Source: Stenogyne calaminthoides (taxonomy: Eukaryota > Streptophyta > Magnoliopsida > Lamiales > Lamiaceae). From it: a DNA stretch of 64,000 nucleotides. The DNA lies in the NCBI GenBank assembly GCA_037126765.1, contig JBBCBC010000002.1:43156889-43220888 (forward strand), in the 5' to 3' direction. Of this stretch, positions 33,840-45,106 are shown piece after piece. The notes below the pieces were generated by a model, which saw nothing but the letters and a program-made list of their open reading frames with translations, made no database searches and was not told the DNA's origin. Each line of letters begins with the position of its first letter. Positions within the stretch are counted from its first letter, which is position 1. A program made the position numbers and the translations under genes.

Positions 33840-35550
33840 CTTATATGCAACCAACCAACCAATTTTGGTGTAAGCATCAATAGGATATTGGGAATGAAAT
33901 CCCTAGTGTCACATGTATTAGGTGCAATTCTTGTTATTAGAATTATAGGGATGTCAATTAGTCTTTTAACTAATATAGCACATGAGCCCCAAAGTGTTAA
34001 TTTTTCATTTTTACCATTCTTGTGTTACATTGATTTTTATCATTATTATAGTTGTATAGCCAAATCGTGACAGGCTTCACCATATTGTTACACTTTACAG
34101 TTATATGGTAAACATGAGGTTTAAGATATTTTGTACAAGTAAAGCTGAAAAACACTTGCAAGATGATAGATCACTTATGTCCATAAGTACCATAATTCAG
34201 TACACGACAAAATCATGATAAGAGTAGAGGATTGACATGACTTAAATAAGATATATAAAAACTTATCATGAACCTGGTTTATCCAAATATTACGGTGACG
34301 TGATAATACTTTTTAGAATACGATATTATCGCTATAAATTTGCACAGAAGACCTAATCGATTAAATTATTTTCAATTCATTTTATGACGAAGTGCAATAA
34401 CTTAAGTGGTTAGAGCACAATTATTTATGATGTGAGGTTATTGTTTCGAGTCACCATTTGCTCGATAAAAAAAATTAAATCCATTTTATAATTTGGGATT
34501 AACGCAATGAAAAGTAATGATGTTAATTAGGTTCTTAAATATTAAAATTGACTTATCATTCTAAGTATTACTCCTATGTAAGTAAGATGCTGTATAAGAT
34601 GAAATATGTGCTTTTGTTCATATGGTCCAATATTTCTAACACCGTCCTTCAAAGCAAAAAAAAATCAACTTTTTGCCATAAACTGTATGTAGTGCTCTTA
34701 ATCTGACTGTGACCATGTTACAAAATTTCTGAGCAAAGATTGTCATGAAGAATGGTCCAATATTATTTTTTTCTAAGTAAAAAGTAAAATGGACCACATT
34801 AATTTTATGGATTGGGCACTTTGGCCTTTTTTATTTGTGTGACAATTACAACCATCAACTTACCCATTGAATTTATTTTCATTTTCTTGTTGCTGCATTT
34901 TTTAATGAATTTAGTAACAGATATTTTCTTCAATATAATAAATTTTTATTTGCTCCATTGCACTTACGTACGTAAAGTGTGGTCTCATGCTCATAAGAGT
35001 TTTACCCATTCTTTTGACCGTTCATCCAAAATATAAATTTTTTTCCAACATGCATGTGTACTATAAAATGTTTTCATGTCATATAATTATCTTCAGTATA
35101 TGTATACTAAAAGTTCAAAATAAACTTCCTACCTAATCTAATTAATTAATGAGACACACTTTTACGAGTCTCACAACGGAGCATAAATTAGGCATTTATG
35201 TTTTAAGACTTTAGAAGAAATTAGTGTGATTTGTGCTTGATTGTACTTTGTCTCATTCATGAGATTACATATGCAATGCACAATAATAATAATGGTGTGT
35301 AGGATATTGAGTATGAAACACTGTAGTTCATATAATCATTTTGTATAAACACAAACTCTCATTTGAAAACTTGTTCAATTGATATCGTTATATTTATAAA
35401 TTGGTACCACAAAGTTTTATAAATTAATATCATTAATATCTAACACTATAATCTTAATTTATAAATATAATAATATCAATTGATTATTATAATTATATTA
35501 ATTTATAAATATAATAGCATAAATTTTACATTATAAATAAGTTTAGCCTC
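33840..35550. other. AT-rich intergenic region
   Basis: No gene can be supported. A tRNA-related SINE-like fragment lies at 34385-34475; the rest shows no distinctive structure. Confidence 0.45.
34385..34475 (+). repeat. tRNA-derived SINE-like fragment
   Basis: Box A-like TAACTTAAGTGG (34398-34409) and box B-like GTTTCGAGTC (34443-34452) are followed by CTCGATAAAAAAAATT, an A-rich tail. No clear target duplication was found. Confidence 0.5.
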
Positions 35551-35561
35551 ACTTATACATA

Positions 35562-36441
35562 GCATTGTTAATCCGGGCCGGGCTAAACGGGCCGGCCCGT
35601 TTAAACCTATTATATGCAGGGTTAGAGCCGAGCAATCGGAGGCCCGTTTAAAATCGGGCCTTTTTAGCCCGGACCGATTAGCCCGCGGGCTAAACGAGCT
35701 AGCCCGCGGGTTAACCGGGCCAACCCGTTTAGCCCGTTTATATTTATATATACTCAATTTTTATTTTTATTTTTATTTTTATTTTCTAATTTTTTAATTA
35801 ATTTTTTTTAAAGTTTTTTCACAAATTTAAATAAGGCAAAAATCAATTATGGCCAATCAATTATAAATTAAATATTTCTATTTGATTTAGTCAATTAATA
35901 ATTAATCCTCTCCAATTCAATATTTTTTAACAGTTTTGAATTTCTATTGAATTGAATAAATAAGTAAAATATTAATCCAATATAAAATAATAATATAATA
36001 TTTTTATAAATTCTATTATGAAATTTGTTCATAATATGAAACTGATATCATTATAATTATAAATTAATATTATGGTATTAATTTATAAATGTGATGATAC
36101 AAATTTTATATTATTAATTAATTTCATGGGAACTTTGCTCAATTATGTTATTAAAAATGATGGGAACTAATTTTATATTTTGAACATTTATTATTAAAGA
36201 TGATGGGACAGTCTGGATCGAAAATTTTGTCATTATGTAATGTTAATGTTTGAACATTTTTTTTTAATTTTTTTCGGAGCCCGTTAGGTGGCCTGTTTAG
36301 CCCGCAACCCGCTAGGGTTAGGGTTAGGTCTCAACTATTAGAGACCCGTTTAAAATGAACCGCTTAAGGCCCGAGACCGTTTGTCCCGTAACCCTGTAGG
36401 GCTGGCCCTAATGGGTTAGGGCCGACCCGTTTAACTATACT
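35562..36441. mobile_element. Small non-autonomous MULE with GC-rich inverted ends
   Basis: The perfect 11-bp direct repeat ACTTATACATA flanks the element (35551-35561, 36442-36452). The ends are inverted: left GTTAATCCGGGCCGG; right in reverse complement GTTAAACGGGTCGG. About 190 bp of GC-rich, GCCCGTTTA-rich subterminal sequence lies at each end around a very AT-rich core. The long duplication fits a Mutator-type element. A telomere-like CTAGGGTTAGGGTTAG lies in the right arm near 36312. Confidence 0.72.
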
Positions 36442-36452
36442 ACTTATACATA

Positions 36453-38460
36453 ATAGTATACAATTTGTTAGATATTGATAATTTAAGTATATTTATGTCC
36501 GAAAGTTATTTAATATGACCCAGAAAAGAAAAATCCATATTAAAAAGCATAAAAAAAAATTCACATGTTAATTTATTTCACATAACGAGTTTTCTCATTA
36601 CGATACTCTGGCAAATTCTCCTGTGTACCATTTGCACAAATGTAAAATTGGTGTTTATACAGTTTTTTTTCTAGTTTTTTTCTTTTCTTTTTTTTTTTCA
36701 GTTTTATTTTATCGGACCTGGACCCAACCCGACCCGACTCGAATTCGGTTCGAATGATTCATGGTTCACCAGACCCGAATGATTTATGTTTTGGATTTAA
36801 AAAAAAATTAAAGTTTTTTTAAAAATTCCTGCCTGGACCGAACCCGACTCGATCTGAACCCGCCCCAAGTGGCACCCGACCCAAATAGTTTAGGGTTTAG
36901 GATTCATGATTTAGGTTTAGGGTATATGGTTTAGGATTTAAGGTTCATAATTTATCTAAATTAAAATTGAATCTAATTGCAACAATTAAATTGTGTGTAA
37001 TTGGTGCACACAAGCATTACTCTGGTACTTTTAAAACTTAAAAACAAAATTGATATGATAACATTATTGAGGTGATTAAAATTAGATTTTTTTGTAAAAA
37101 AAACAAAAAAAAAATAAAAAAGATACTCTCACATTTTTTTAATAGATGTCATTCTTGAATTTTTAAGACAAATTAAGGATTTTTTTTTTTTCAAAATTAA
37201 CTTTAATTAATATTATTTAAATATTCTTAATAATAAATACTATTGGTTGAAAAATTAAACACACAACACATTTATAGGAAATTTAAAATTTGAAATTACA
37301 ATATTAAGGGTAAATATGAGATAAAGGGGAATAAAATATCAGAACGACATCTATTTCACAAATAATTCAAAAGACTAAAACGATATGTAAATAAAAAAGG
37401 AGAGAATACTACTTAAAAAAAAAAGCTCATAAACAACTAAAAATATAATACTTAAAAAAATGCTCATAAGCAATTAAAGATAAATTCTAACTTTTAAAAG
37501 CTAATTTAATCTAATAAAAAATATAAAACACTTTAAATTATTTTATGCATGTAATTTTTAATTATAATCACTTATAATTTCTTTGCAAGACTAAAATTCA
37601 TATGAAATAGTATCATTCATAAGACTGGTCACAAATAACACCAATCAATTCCCCAGTTATGACTCATCTCAAGTCTTATTCAAATTTAAGTATGCCTGTT
37701 CTTGCAAAGACCCCTCGTAGTAAAATCCGTTTCAGGATCCCCTTACACAACCCAAATCTACAAACGGCTCCACCGAAGCCGTGTCCTGAAGCCAAGACAA
37801 GCCGCGCCCATCCGGAGAAACCGGTCAAAATTACCGGCTATGCCGGTGCACCAAAAATGTTGCATTTGCCTTGAATTTGAGGTTCATTTGCATTTGGAGG
37901 AAAACCCAAACCTAACCCCCCAAATTGCATACAAATGCACCTTAACCCCAGTCAGATTCTAACCACGTACGAAACCCCAATTCCTTTTATTTAAAGACAC
38001 ACTGAAATTATGCAACACCAGCTGGGTACTGATACTACTCATCCCCCCACCCCCATTTTTATACCTTCTTCTCTCATACATGAATTTAATCATCATCATG
38101 TAAAGAAACTCTTGGAGAAAAGAAAAAAAAGTTGCAGCTTTTGAATTAAATTTATCTTGGGTTTTGGGTTTTGATGGGTACACAAGTGATAAAAAAGGAG
38201 GAATATGGAGTACATAAGAAAGCGAAAAAGCTGCACAATGATTATTACACCATACAAAACTCTGCCTTTTCTTGGGATTCTCTGTTTTCACGAGATTTTT
38301 GCTTCCATTTCTTGTAGCCATTCGCCCAATTACTTTCTTATGCTCTGAATCACACACCCGCACACTCTCTCCTATCTCTGTTTTTAACAATATATTTCGC
38401 CCTAAAAACTGCAAATTTAAACAAGATCTGATAAAAAACACCATTACCTAATCATCAAGC
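36453..38460. other. Region upstream of the HD-Zip gene
   Basis: Low-complexity blocks (ACCCGACCC / GGGTTTAGG-rich) occupy 36710-36960, with AT-rich sequence to 37650. From 37650 the composition is more even. The HD-Zip 5' UTR and promoter lie in about 37950-38460, including pyrimidine-rich CTCTCTCC near 38365. No clear TATA box can be assigned. Confidence 0.5.
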
Positions 38461-39669
38461 ATGAAGAGACTCAGCCCTGATTCCTTAGCTGGCTTAATCT
38501 CCATTTGTCCCAATTCCTTAATCTCCATTTGTCCCAATTCCACAGGTGCAATATATCTGCAATTTATTAGTGCTAGTTTCATTATTAATGGATCATCATG
38601 ATGTTGTGAAAAAAGATTAAAGCATTGCATGTTTTCCTGTCCCTATAACCTATTACTGAATTTTAAGCTCTGTTTTTATTATTTTTTCTCCAGTTGATGT
38701 AGATGAAAATAATTCCATGTACCCGAGGGAATTTCAGACAATGTTGGAGGGATTGGATGAAGAAGGCTGCGTTGAAGAATCGGGTCAACTTTCCGAGAAG
38801 AAAAGGAGGCTCAGCGTTGACCAAGTCAAAGCTCTGGAGAAGAATTTCGAGGTCGAAAACAAGCTCGAGCCTGACAGGAAAGTCAAGCTCGCGCAGGAGC
38901 TCGGTTTGCAGCCGCGCCAGGTGGCGGTGTGGTTCCAGAACCGCCGCGCGCGGTGGAAGACGAAGCAGTTGGAGAGAGATTACGGCGTCCTTAAAGCTAA
39001 TCATGATGCCCTGAAACTGAAATACGGATCTCTTCAAAAGGAGAATGAATCTTTGCTCAATGAGGTATTTTTGAACAAGATCTGTGTTAATTGTCGTTCG
39101 TTTTTTAGGCAATAGTATTAGTTGTTCCGTTGAAAGGTATTAGTTATTTTGCTGTAAAGTATTAGTTACAAAACAGGGGCAGGGTGATTATTTTGTGTTA
39201 TTTTTGACAGATTCGCGAGCTGAAATCGAAGCTGAATGAGGAAGATAGCAAAATTTCAGTGAAAGAAGAGCCGTCGATTTCAGATACGGAGGAGAAAATC
39301 GAAACCGAAGATGCAATTGAGCTCAAACTGGAAAATTGCAACGAAACTGCTCCAGCTGTAGCCTCTGTTTTTAGCGATTTTAAGGACGGATCTTCCGATA
39401 GCGATTCGAGCGCGATTCTGAACGAGGAAAACAACAACAGCCCGATCGCGGCGGCGATTTCTTCTTCCGGGGGGATTTTCCGTCACCAATTGCTGGACAA
39501 TTCCGCCATGGATGTGAATTTCGAGTTTTCAGATGCAAACAGAGCGTTCCAGTCGCAGTTTGTTAAAATCGAGGAACACAATTTCCTGGGTGAAGAATCT
39601 TGCAGCAATTTGTTCTCCGATGAACAAGCGCCCACTCTTCACTGGTACTGCAACGATGATTGGAACTGA
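38461..39669 (+). CDS. HB6: Class I HD-Zip homeodomain-leucine zipper transcription factor (ATHB-6-like)
   Basis: Exons 38461-38545, 38694-39064 and 39211-39669 join in frame at GT-AG introns and encode 304 residues, close to the usual length for ATHB-6. Such proteins bind the CAATNATTG pseudopalindrome as dimers; ATHB-5/6/16 act in ABA, drought and light-growth responses. The start MKRLSPDSLAGLISICPNS is typical of this clade. The homeodomain is at residues 63-118 (SEKKRRLSVDQVKALEKNF, RQVAVWFQNRRARWKTKQ). The leucine zipper follows with L121, L128, L135, L142, L149 and L156, crossing the exon 2/3 junction. The C-terminus is acidic, with the conserved SDEQAPTLHWY and final WN. Oddities are a 24-bp tandem duplication in exon 1 repeating LISICPNS, and a minisatellite in intron 2. 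AATAAA-like signals lie near 39811. Clade is confident; ATHB-6 versus -16 or -5 is not settled. Confidence 0.95.
38494..38541 (+). repeat. 24-bp coding tandem duplication in HD-Zip exon 1
   Basis: Two identical 24-bp copies (38494-38517 and 38518-38541) each encode LISICPNS. The reading frame is preserved, and the donor site follows four bases later. Confidence 0.93.
39105..39175 (+). repeat. AAAGTATTAGTT repeat in HD-Zip intron 2
   Basis: Three cores lie here: ATAGTATTAGTTGTT, AAAGGTATTAGTTATT and TTGCTGTAAAGTATTAGTT. The last is identical over 19 bases to a unit in the MULE minisatellite at 17476-17494. Confidence 0.8.
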
Positions 39670-40624
39670 AATTCACCCAATTATGTGAAAAAATAATCCA
39701 CCCCCTTTGAGACAATTTTGTATAGTGAAATTAATGAATCATCAAGTTACAGTCTCTCTCTCCTCGTTGAAGAGAGAGAACCGGATGGGGGAGGGCAAAA
39801 AAATTGTTGCAGGAATAAATCGAACTTTGTATCGCCATTAGAGTCTTTATTTTCAAGATCTGTAATGCAAGAAATCCATTCTGGGAAATTTCTTTAATGG
39901 TGGAAATTGGAACTGGTAAAGAATTGTGAAAATGTAGATGTAACTAGGATGGGGAAAAATTCTGCATTCGTTGTTATGGGTAAAAAGGTCTTTTCACCGA
40001 TGTAGCTTAAAGTTGTTGCCGTTAAATGTTGCCTTTTTAGTAATCTTTAATTTTCCTTTTTCTTTTTCCTATTTCTGCAATAAATTTTACCTTTTAAAGA
40101 AGGCAGTTGCATGAATGATTCGGGGTGAGTTCTTAAGAAAGAAAGAGAAATTGCATGACTTGGGCCAATTTGTTATGGCGTTTCCTCGAGGATCAAATTG
40201 GGGTTGATTTTCATGTATCTTTGAATACTTTATACTGTACAACATTAAGTTCTAAAGTGGTGTTTGCAACTACTACTCTAGGTGTAGAAATACTTTTTTT
40301 TTGAAAAAGTTGGGTCACACCACTTTTCAAATAAGTGCTTCTACATTTTTATGTTGAGAATGCAAACACTCCTTAAGTCCCTGAAATAGAAGTTATGGTT
40401 TACAAGTTTTTTTTTTTTATTATCGAAAGATAGAGAATTTGATCCACTTATAAAATTTGAATTTGGATAATGTGTTTTACTGCATTGTGTTGTACAGTAA
40501 AACTGTAAAACTATATGGGTATATAGTGTAGTATTAGCTGAATATCACCTTATTGTGTTATACTAGATCTTAGATACAATATAGACTCATGAATTCGTTG
40601 CACGTCAAGGTGATGATCCATATC
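39670..40624. other. 3' UTR and downstream flank of HD-Zip gene
   Basis: The 3' UTR contains a CTCTCTCTCCTCGTTGAAGA stretch and AATAAA-like signals (39811, 40078). No further gene is seen before the LINE fragment. Confidence 0.5.
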
Positions 40625-40643
40625 CATAAAATTCTAATGTATT

Positions 40644-41175
40644 TTTTTTTATCAGTAAAAAATTCATTAAATGAATATATGGGTAAAGAAGAGTAGCCAC
40701 ACTCTATACATTGATTCGAAACTGTGCAAGAACTACTAGCAATCTAGAATTTTTCTAGGATATTTAACCGAGCACCAACTCCAAAATCAGCCCTTAATTT
40801 CTTCAACCACCTTCACCACTTCGAAATTTTTGCCTTCAAAATCAGTTTGTTTCTTCCTTTCCAAATCATCCACACAACAAAAAATAAAAAAACTAGTATC
40901 AAATGTAGTACCTTTCTTGCCATGGAGAAGGCCACAGTGAGAGAGAAAGTGTCTTGAGATATGGTTAAGTCAACCACCGATATGCCCAACCAATTGTAGC
41001 AAGCATACCAGATGGTAGACGACACATTACACTCAAAAAATAGATGACTTGCTGTCTCCGGGGCTGAATTACAGAAAGGACAGTTTACCACACAATTTTG
41101 AGGTAGAATGTTCCGATTTGCAAGGTTGGATCTAGTGGGTAATCGATCTTGCAGTAGATGTCATAACCGATCTTG
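40644..41175 (-). pseudogene. 5'-truncated LINE insertion with perfect target duplication
   Basis: A perfect 19-bp direct repeat CATAAAATTCTAATGTATT (40625-40643, 41176-41194) flanks a 532-bp segment beginning with a T-run, the minus-strand poly(A) tail. Minus-strand residues include CPFCNSAPETASHLFFEC and WYACYNWLGIS, then FLFFVVWMIWKGRNKLI, the zf-RVT C-terminal region of plant LINE ORF2. Only the 3' end of the element was inserted. Confidence 0.93.
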
Positions 41176-41194
41176 CATAAAATTCTAATGTATT

Positions 41195-44171
41195 ATTTGA
41201 TAATAAGAGTCTTTGTTCTTGAAATAAACTGATGATAAGGCAAATTAAGATTGATAATTTTAACTACACTAAAATTCTAAAGTACGGATTTGTTTACTTT
41301 TTTATGTTATATTAATTTTCTTGTAATCTATAATGGATAATGAATCTAAGAAAATGTATTTGAATTGTTATCTTGATTTAAGCGGTTATATAGTAAATTT
41401 ATTAATTAATTTTAAAGTGTATTTTTGTTATAAGATATCGATAAGTAGTAGATAAAACTCATTTAGATAAAAAAAATTGACCGACTAGTCCCCGCTTAGG
41501 CGACAGGTGCTCCGAATCCGCTCGAATACTAATTTTCTACTTCTGCACCCCTCCTATTTAGTCCTATTTATTTTTCACCGCACAAAAAATTATATAAAAT
41601 GTGATACTTTTACATATTTATGTGATATACTCAAAATTTCTGTAATATCACAATTATATTTGTAAGAGTTTTTTTTTTATACATATGATCGTCTCACATA
41701 AGACTTTCATTTTTCACAATTTCTCGTGATATAGTCTCACTTATTCCTCAAGACTTGGCCCTACGATTATGACAAAACTTTATGTGAACCAAACTCATGA
41801 AAATTTACCCTGAATTCGATATTACTTTTTAAAATATAACATAATACTATTCCTTTTTAATAATTTTGAAAAGAATAACTAATTTCAAGGAAAAATAAAA
41901 CTAAACATAATAATTTATGTGTTAAAAGATACGTGCAATTTCATATACTAAAAAATATTATCATTATTTAAAAAAAAAATTAAGGTGAACTTGGTTCATA
42001 GAGACCCCCCATGATCTTTATCTTGATCCTTATTTGAGTTTTGTCACGTGAACTTGGATAATGACTCTCCCCATCTTTCTTGGTCTTGTTCTCTCTTTCC
42101 TGTTGTAGTCATAATTCCAATTTAGCCAATGATAAATATCATGATTACCAAATTGATTAAATGATTGTAATTATAGTTAATAACTATGATTAACTTACTA
42201 TATCCCAATTTACTGCGAAAATTAATGATGTAATTATAGATGACCAGTAAGTTAAAACAGATTTTGTTTGTTGCACGATATGGTAATTTGGTAGTACTTG
42301 GTTGGGCTAATAGGAACAAAACCAACTGATTCGAATTAGCACCTACACTTTGTACTAGGCTTTCTGTGGCTTTCGCCAATTTTGGTCTGAAAATAGTATG
42401 CATTAATTGTAAGGGATAGGGGTAAATTAATTACTGTAGATGGTCATGCACAGTAATTAATATGAACATTAATACCATTATTATTCCCGAAAACTAATTT
42501 TATAAAGGAAATTTTAGTTACAGTTAAATTCATCTAAGTTTACAAGAAAAAATATTGCCTACGATGGATGTAAAAAATTACATAGGACAAATTTGAATAT
42601 TACAAAAACTATATGATCATTACCCTTAATTATAATGTACGTTTACCCTTATCTTTTGAGATTAAAGCAACATTCAGTATATTTGAGAATTTTTACAGAT
42701 GGGTAGAGGTCAAAGTGGAGACGTTTCAGAACATTATAAACCATATTGAGAAAATGATGAAAGATTCGAAGAGAATAGGCTTATCCCAAGCCAGAAATAT
42801 TAGTCTCTCGTGAAATCTATAGTGCAAGCTATTCTGAATTATGTGATGAGTTATTTTCTCTTGTCGCTAAATGTGACAAATTCTTTGTTGGGAGGATTCA
42901 GGAGGTCTAACAAATGTATGATTTAATATAGGTAGAGGTAGTTAGCAGGGTTTGAACTTAGGAATTCGAAATTAGGGCGCGATATAACAAATGTATAATA
43001 TATTATTTATAGAGTTGTATTGTCGGCGGAATTTGAATCCAAGAACCCAATGGACATGAATTTGAAAATTCTAATACCATGAAAGAATTATGTTTTATGT
43101 ACAAGTCTGAACTTATAAAGAAAAATTGGAATGATTTATATATATATATATATAGTTCTCTAATAATTATTACACATTTTTTGTGGGGACATTAGGTTTT
43201 TATTTTTTTTGATTCAGCTTTAGCCTTTTAGACACGAGTATTCAATGGTGAGACAAAATATAGAGTCTAACAATTCTATTTTATAAAAAGGGGTCCTCTA
43301 TTTAAATACTTCTAACTAAATAAATTAAAAGGTGTGTAGAAAATAGGGAGGAAATTGGGGTTGTTGATGATATCATGTATTGGAGTTTGCACATGGCATT
43401 AGCATCACTCTGTCATTGTCCGTTACGCACACCACACGGGCTAGCCGGGCGGGTGCCAAATGCCAATTACAATTGGGTATGTTTCAAGGGATTTTTAGCA
43501 TAAAATTATAGGATAACCTTTTGATGTGATATATTGAAATTTGAAGACAAAAAAAATTTGTTACCATGGTTTAGTAGGAAATAGATACATTGAGATGTGC
43601 ATGCATTGTTTTATATTTCAACCCAAACAACTGGAAAAATATTGTATTAAGATATTATAATCGAACAAATTGAGATGTGTTTTATCCTGATTTAATCACT
43701 AGGAGATACAAAATCCCCTCTAGTGTTACTCTTAGTCCAATATGCTTTTTGAACTCTTTTATCCTCTGTGTTCTTCTTTTCTCCTAAGGATTGTTTATAG
43801 TGTGGGAACTCGGTACCACGATTTTATAATTTTTATTTATTTATTAAAATTTTAAAATTCTACTCCATAATATATATAATATATATTTTTTTTTTCAAAC
43901 ACAATTTTCAATACACTATCAATTATTCATCACACATTTTTTAATTATTATTATTTATTCAACTCGATACTATGTATCCACTTTTTTTTTTTTTTTTTAG
44001 TTAGTATACAATTAAATTATTCACGATAAATCAATTCTCTAGCTAGCTAAAATCTTAAATGCTCACGATATCAATTCTCGCCGAAAATCTTAACTGTCAG
44101 GTATCTTACGAGAGGTCGTCGTAGCTCGACCGTCCGATGAGTGACACTTAGATAAATTCTGGAATCTCTAT
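41195..44171. other. AT-rich intergenic region
   Basis: No supportable gene in about 3 kb. It has a short TA run (about 43137-43152) and A/T tracts. Confidence 0.45.
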
Positions 44172-44179
44172 CTAACGTC

Positions 44180-45098
44180 CAGGGACGGATCATAGAAGGG
44201 GTTGCACCGGACTCCAGCCCAGTGCAAGTCCTCAACTAACCTGTTATATATTTGTATATATTATATGAATAAAATTCAATATACGTATTTAAGTCCATGT
44301 TATTTTTTATTTTATATTTCATTTACAAATCCCAATTTAAAATTAAAGATCATCCCCACATTCTCTATTCAGTCATTAAATTAAGATACAACTTGATATA
44401 AATTTCTTTTCTTGGTCTATTCGTCTCTCCTTATTTTTCCTTTTTCTTATTATAATTTAATTAAAGTATTAAAACACAACAAAAAAATTATTTTATTGAA
44501 ATTTGGATGTGTTTTTTTAAGCTCTCACACCCAAACATTTATAGTTTAATAATCTTAATATGGTTCTATTTTTTTCGTTTAGTATTTATATTTATTTAAC
44601 TTGTTCAATATTAAATATCTACATTGTTCTCTCAATTTTTATCTTTTTCTTTTGAAGAATATGTATTAATAATTTATTTTTTATTTATTATATATTATGA
44701 TAATGATAAATTTTTGGCTACTTTAATATTAGAAAAAGAGAAAATATAAATGTAATAATGTATTAACATGAGTTAAATGAGATATTTTTTAAACTAATAA
44801 ATATTTTTTGAAATGATTAAAAAAATACTGAGTATAAGTTGTATAATTTTGTTTTAACTAAATATTATTTATTAATAGAAAAACAACTTGTTTTATAAAT
44901 GAACACCAATCTTTTGGAATATATTTTGTTAAAAGTATAGATAAATTCGGACTTAATTACTGATGAGTTTTATTTTTGAAATATCATATGACACCACTTA
45001 AATTAATATATTAAAAAAATGTAAATATAAAATTTTAATGTGACGAAACATCAAAAAAATTCAGTCCACCTCACCGTTAAATTCTAGATCCGTCCCTG
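44180..45098. mobile_element. hAT-type non-autonomous transposon
   Basis: A perfect 8-bp target duplication CTAACGTC (44172-44179, 45099-45106) flanks inverted ends: CAGGGACGGATCATAGAA on the left, and CAGGGACGGATCTAGAAT as the reverse complement of the right end. Eight-bp duplications and short CAGGG-type ends mark the hAT superfamily. The 919-bp interior is AT-rich and non-coding. Confidence 0.9.
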
Positions 45099-45106
45099 CT
45101 AACGTC

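Noticed and set aside
35503..35757. 84-residue minus-strand frame
   Set aside because: Produced by the GCCCGTTTA-rich repeat arm of a small MULE.
36310..36330. Interstitial telomere
   Set aside because: Only two to three TTAGGG-like units inside a transposon arm, too short and out of context.
37959..38444. 161-residue minus-strand frame upstream of the HD-Zip gene
   Set aside because: No domain features, low-complexity composition, and antisense to the likely promoter and 5' UTR.
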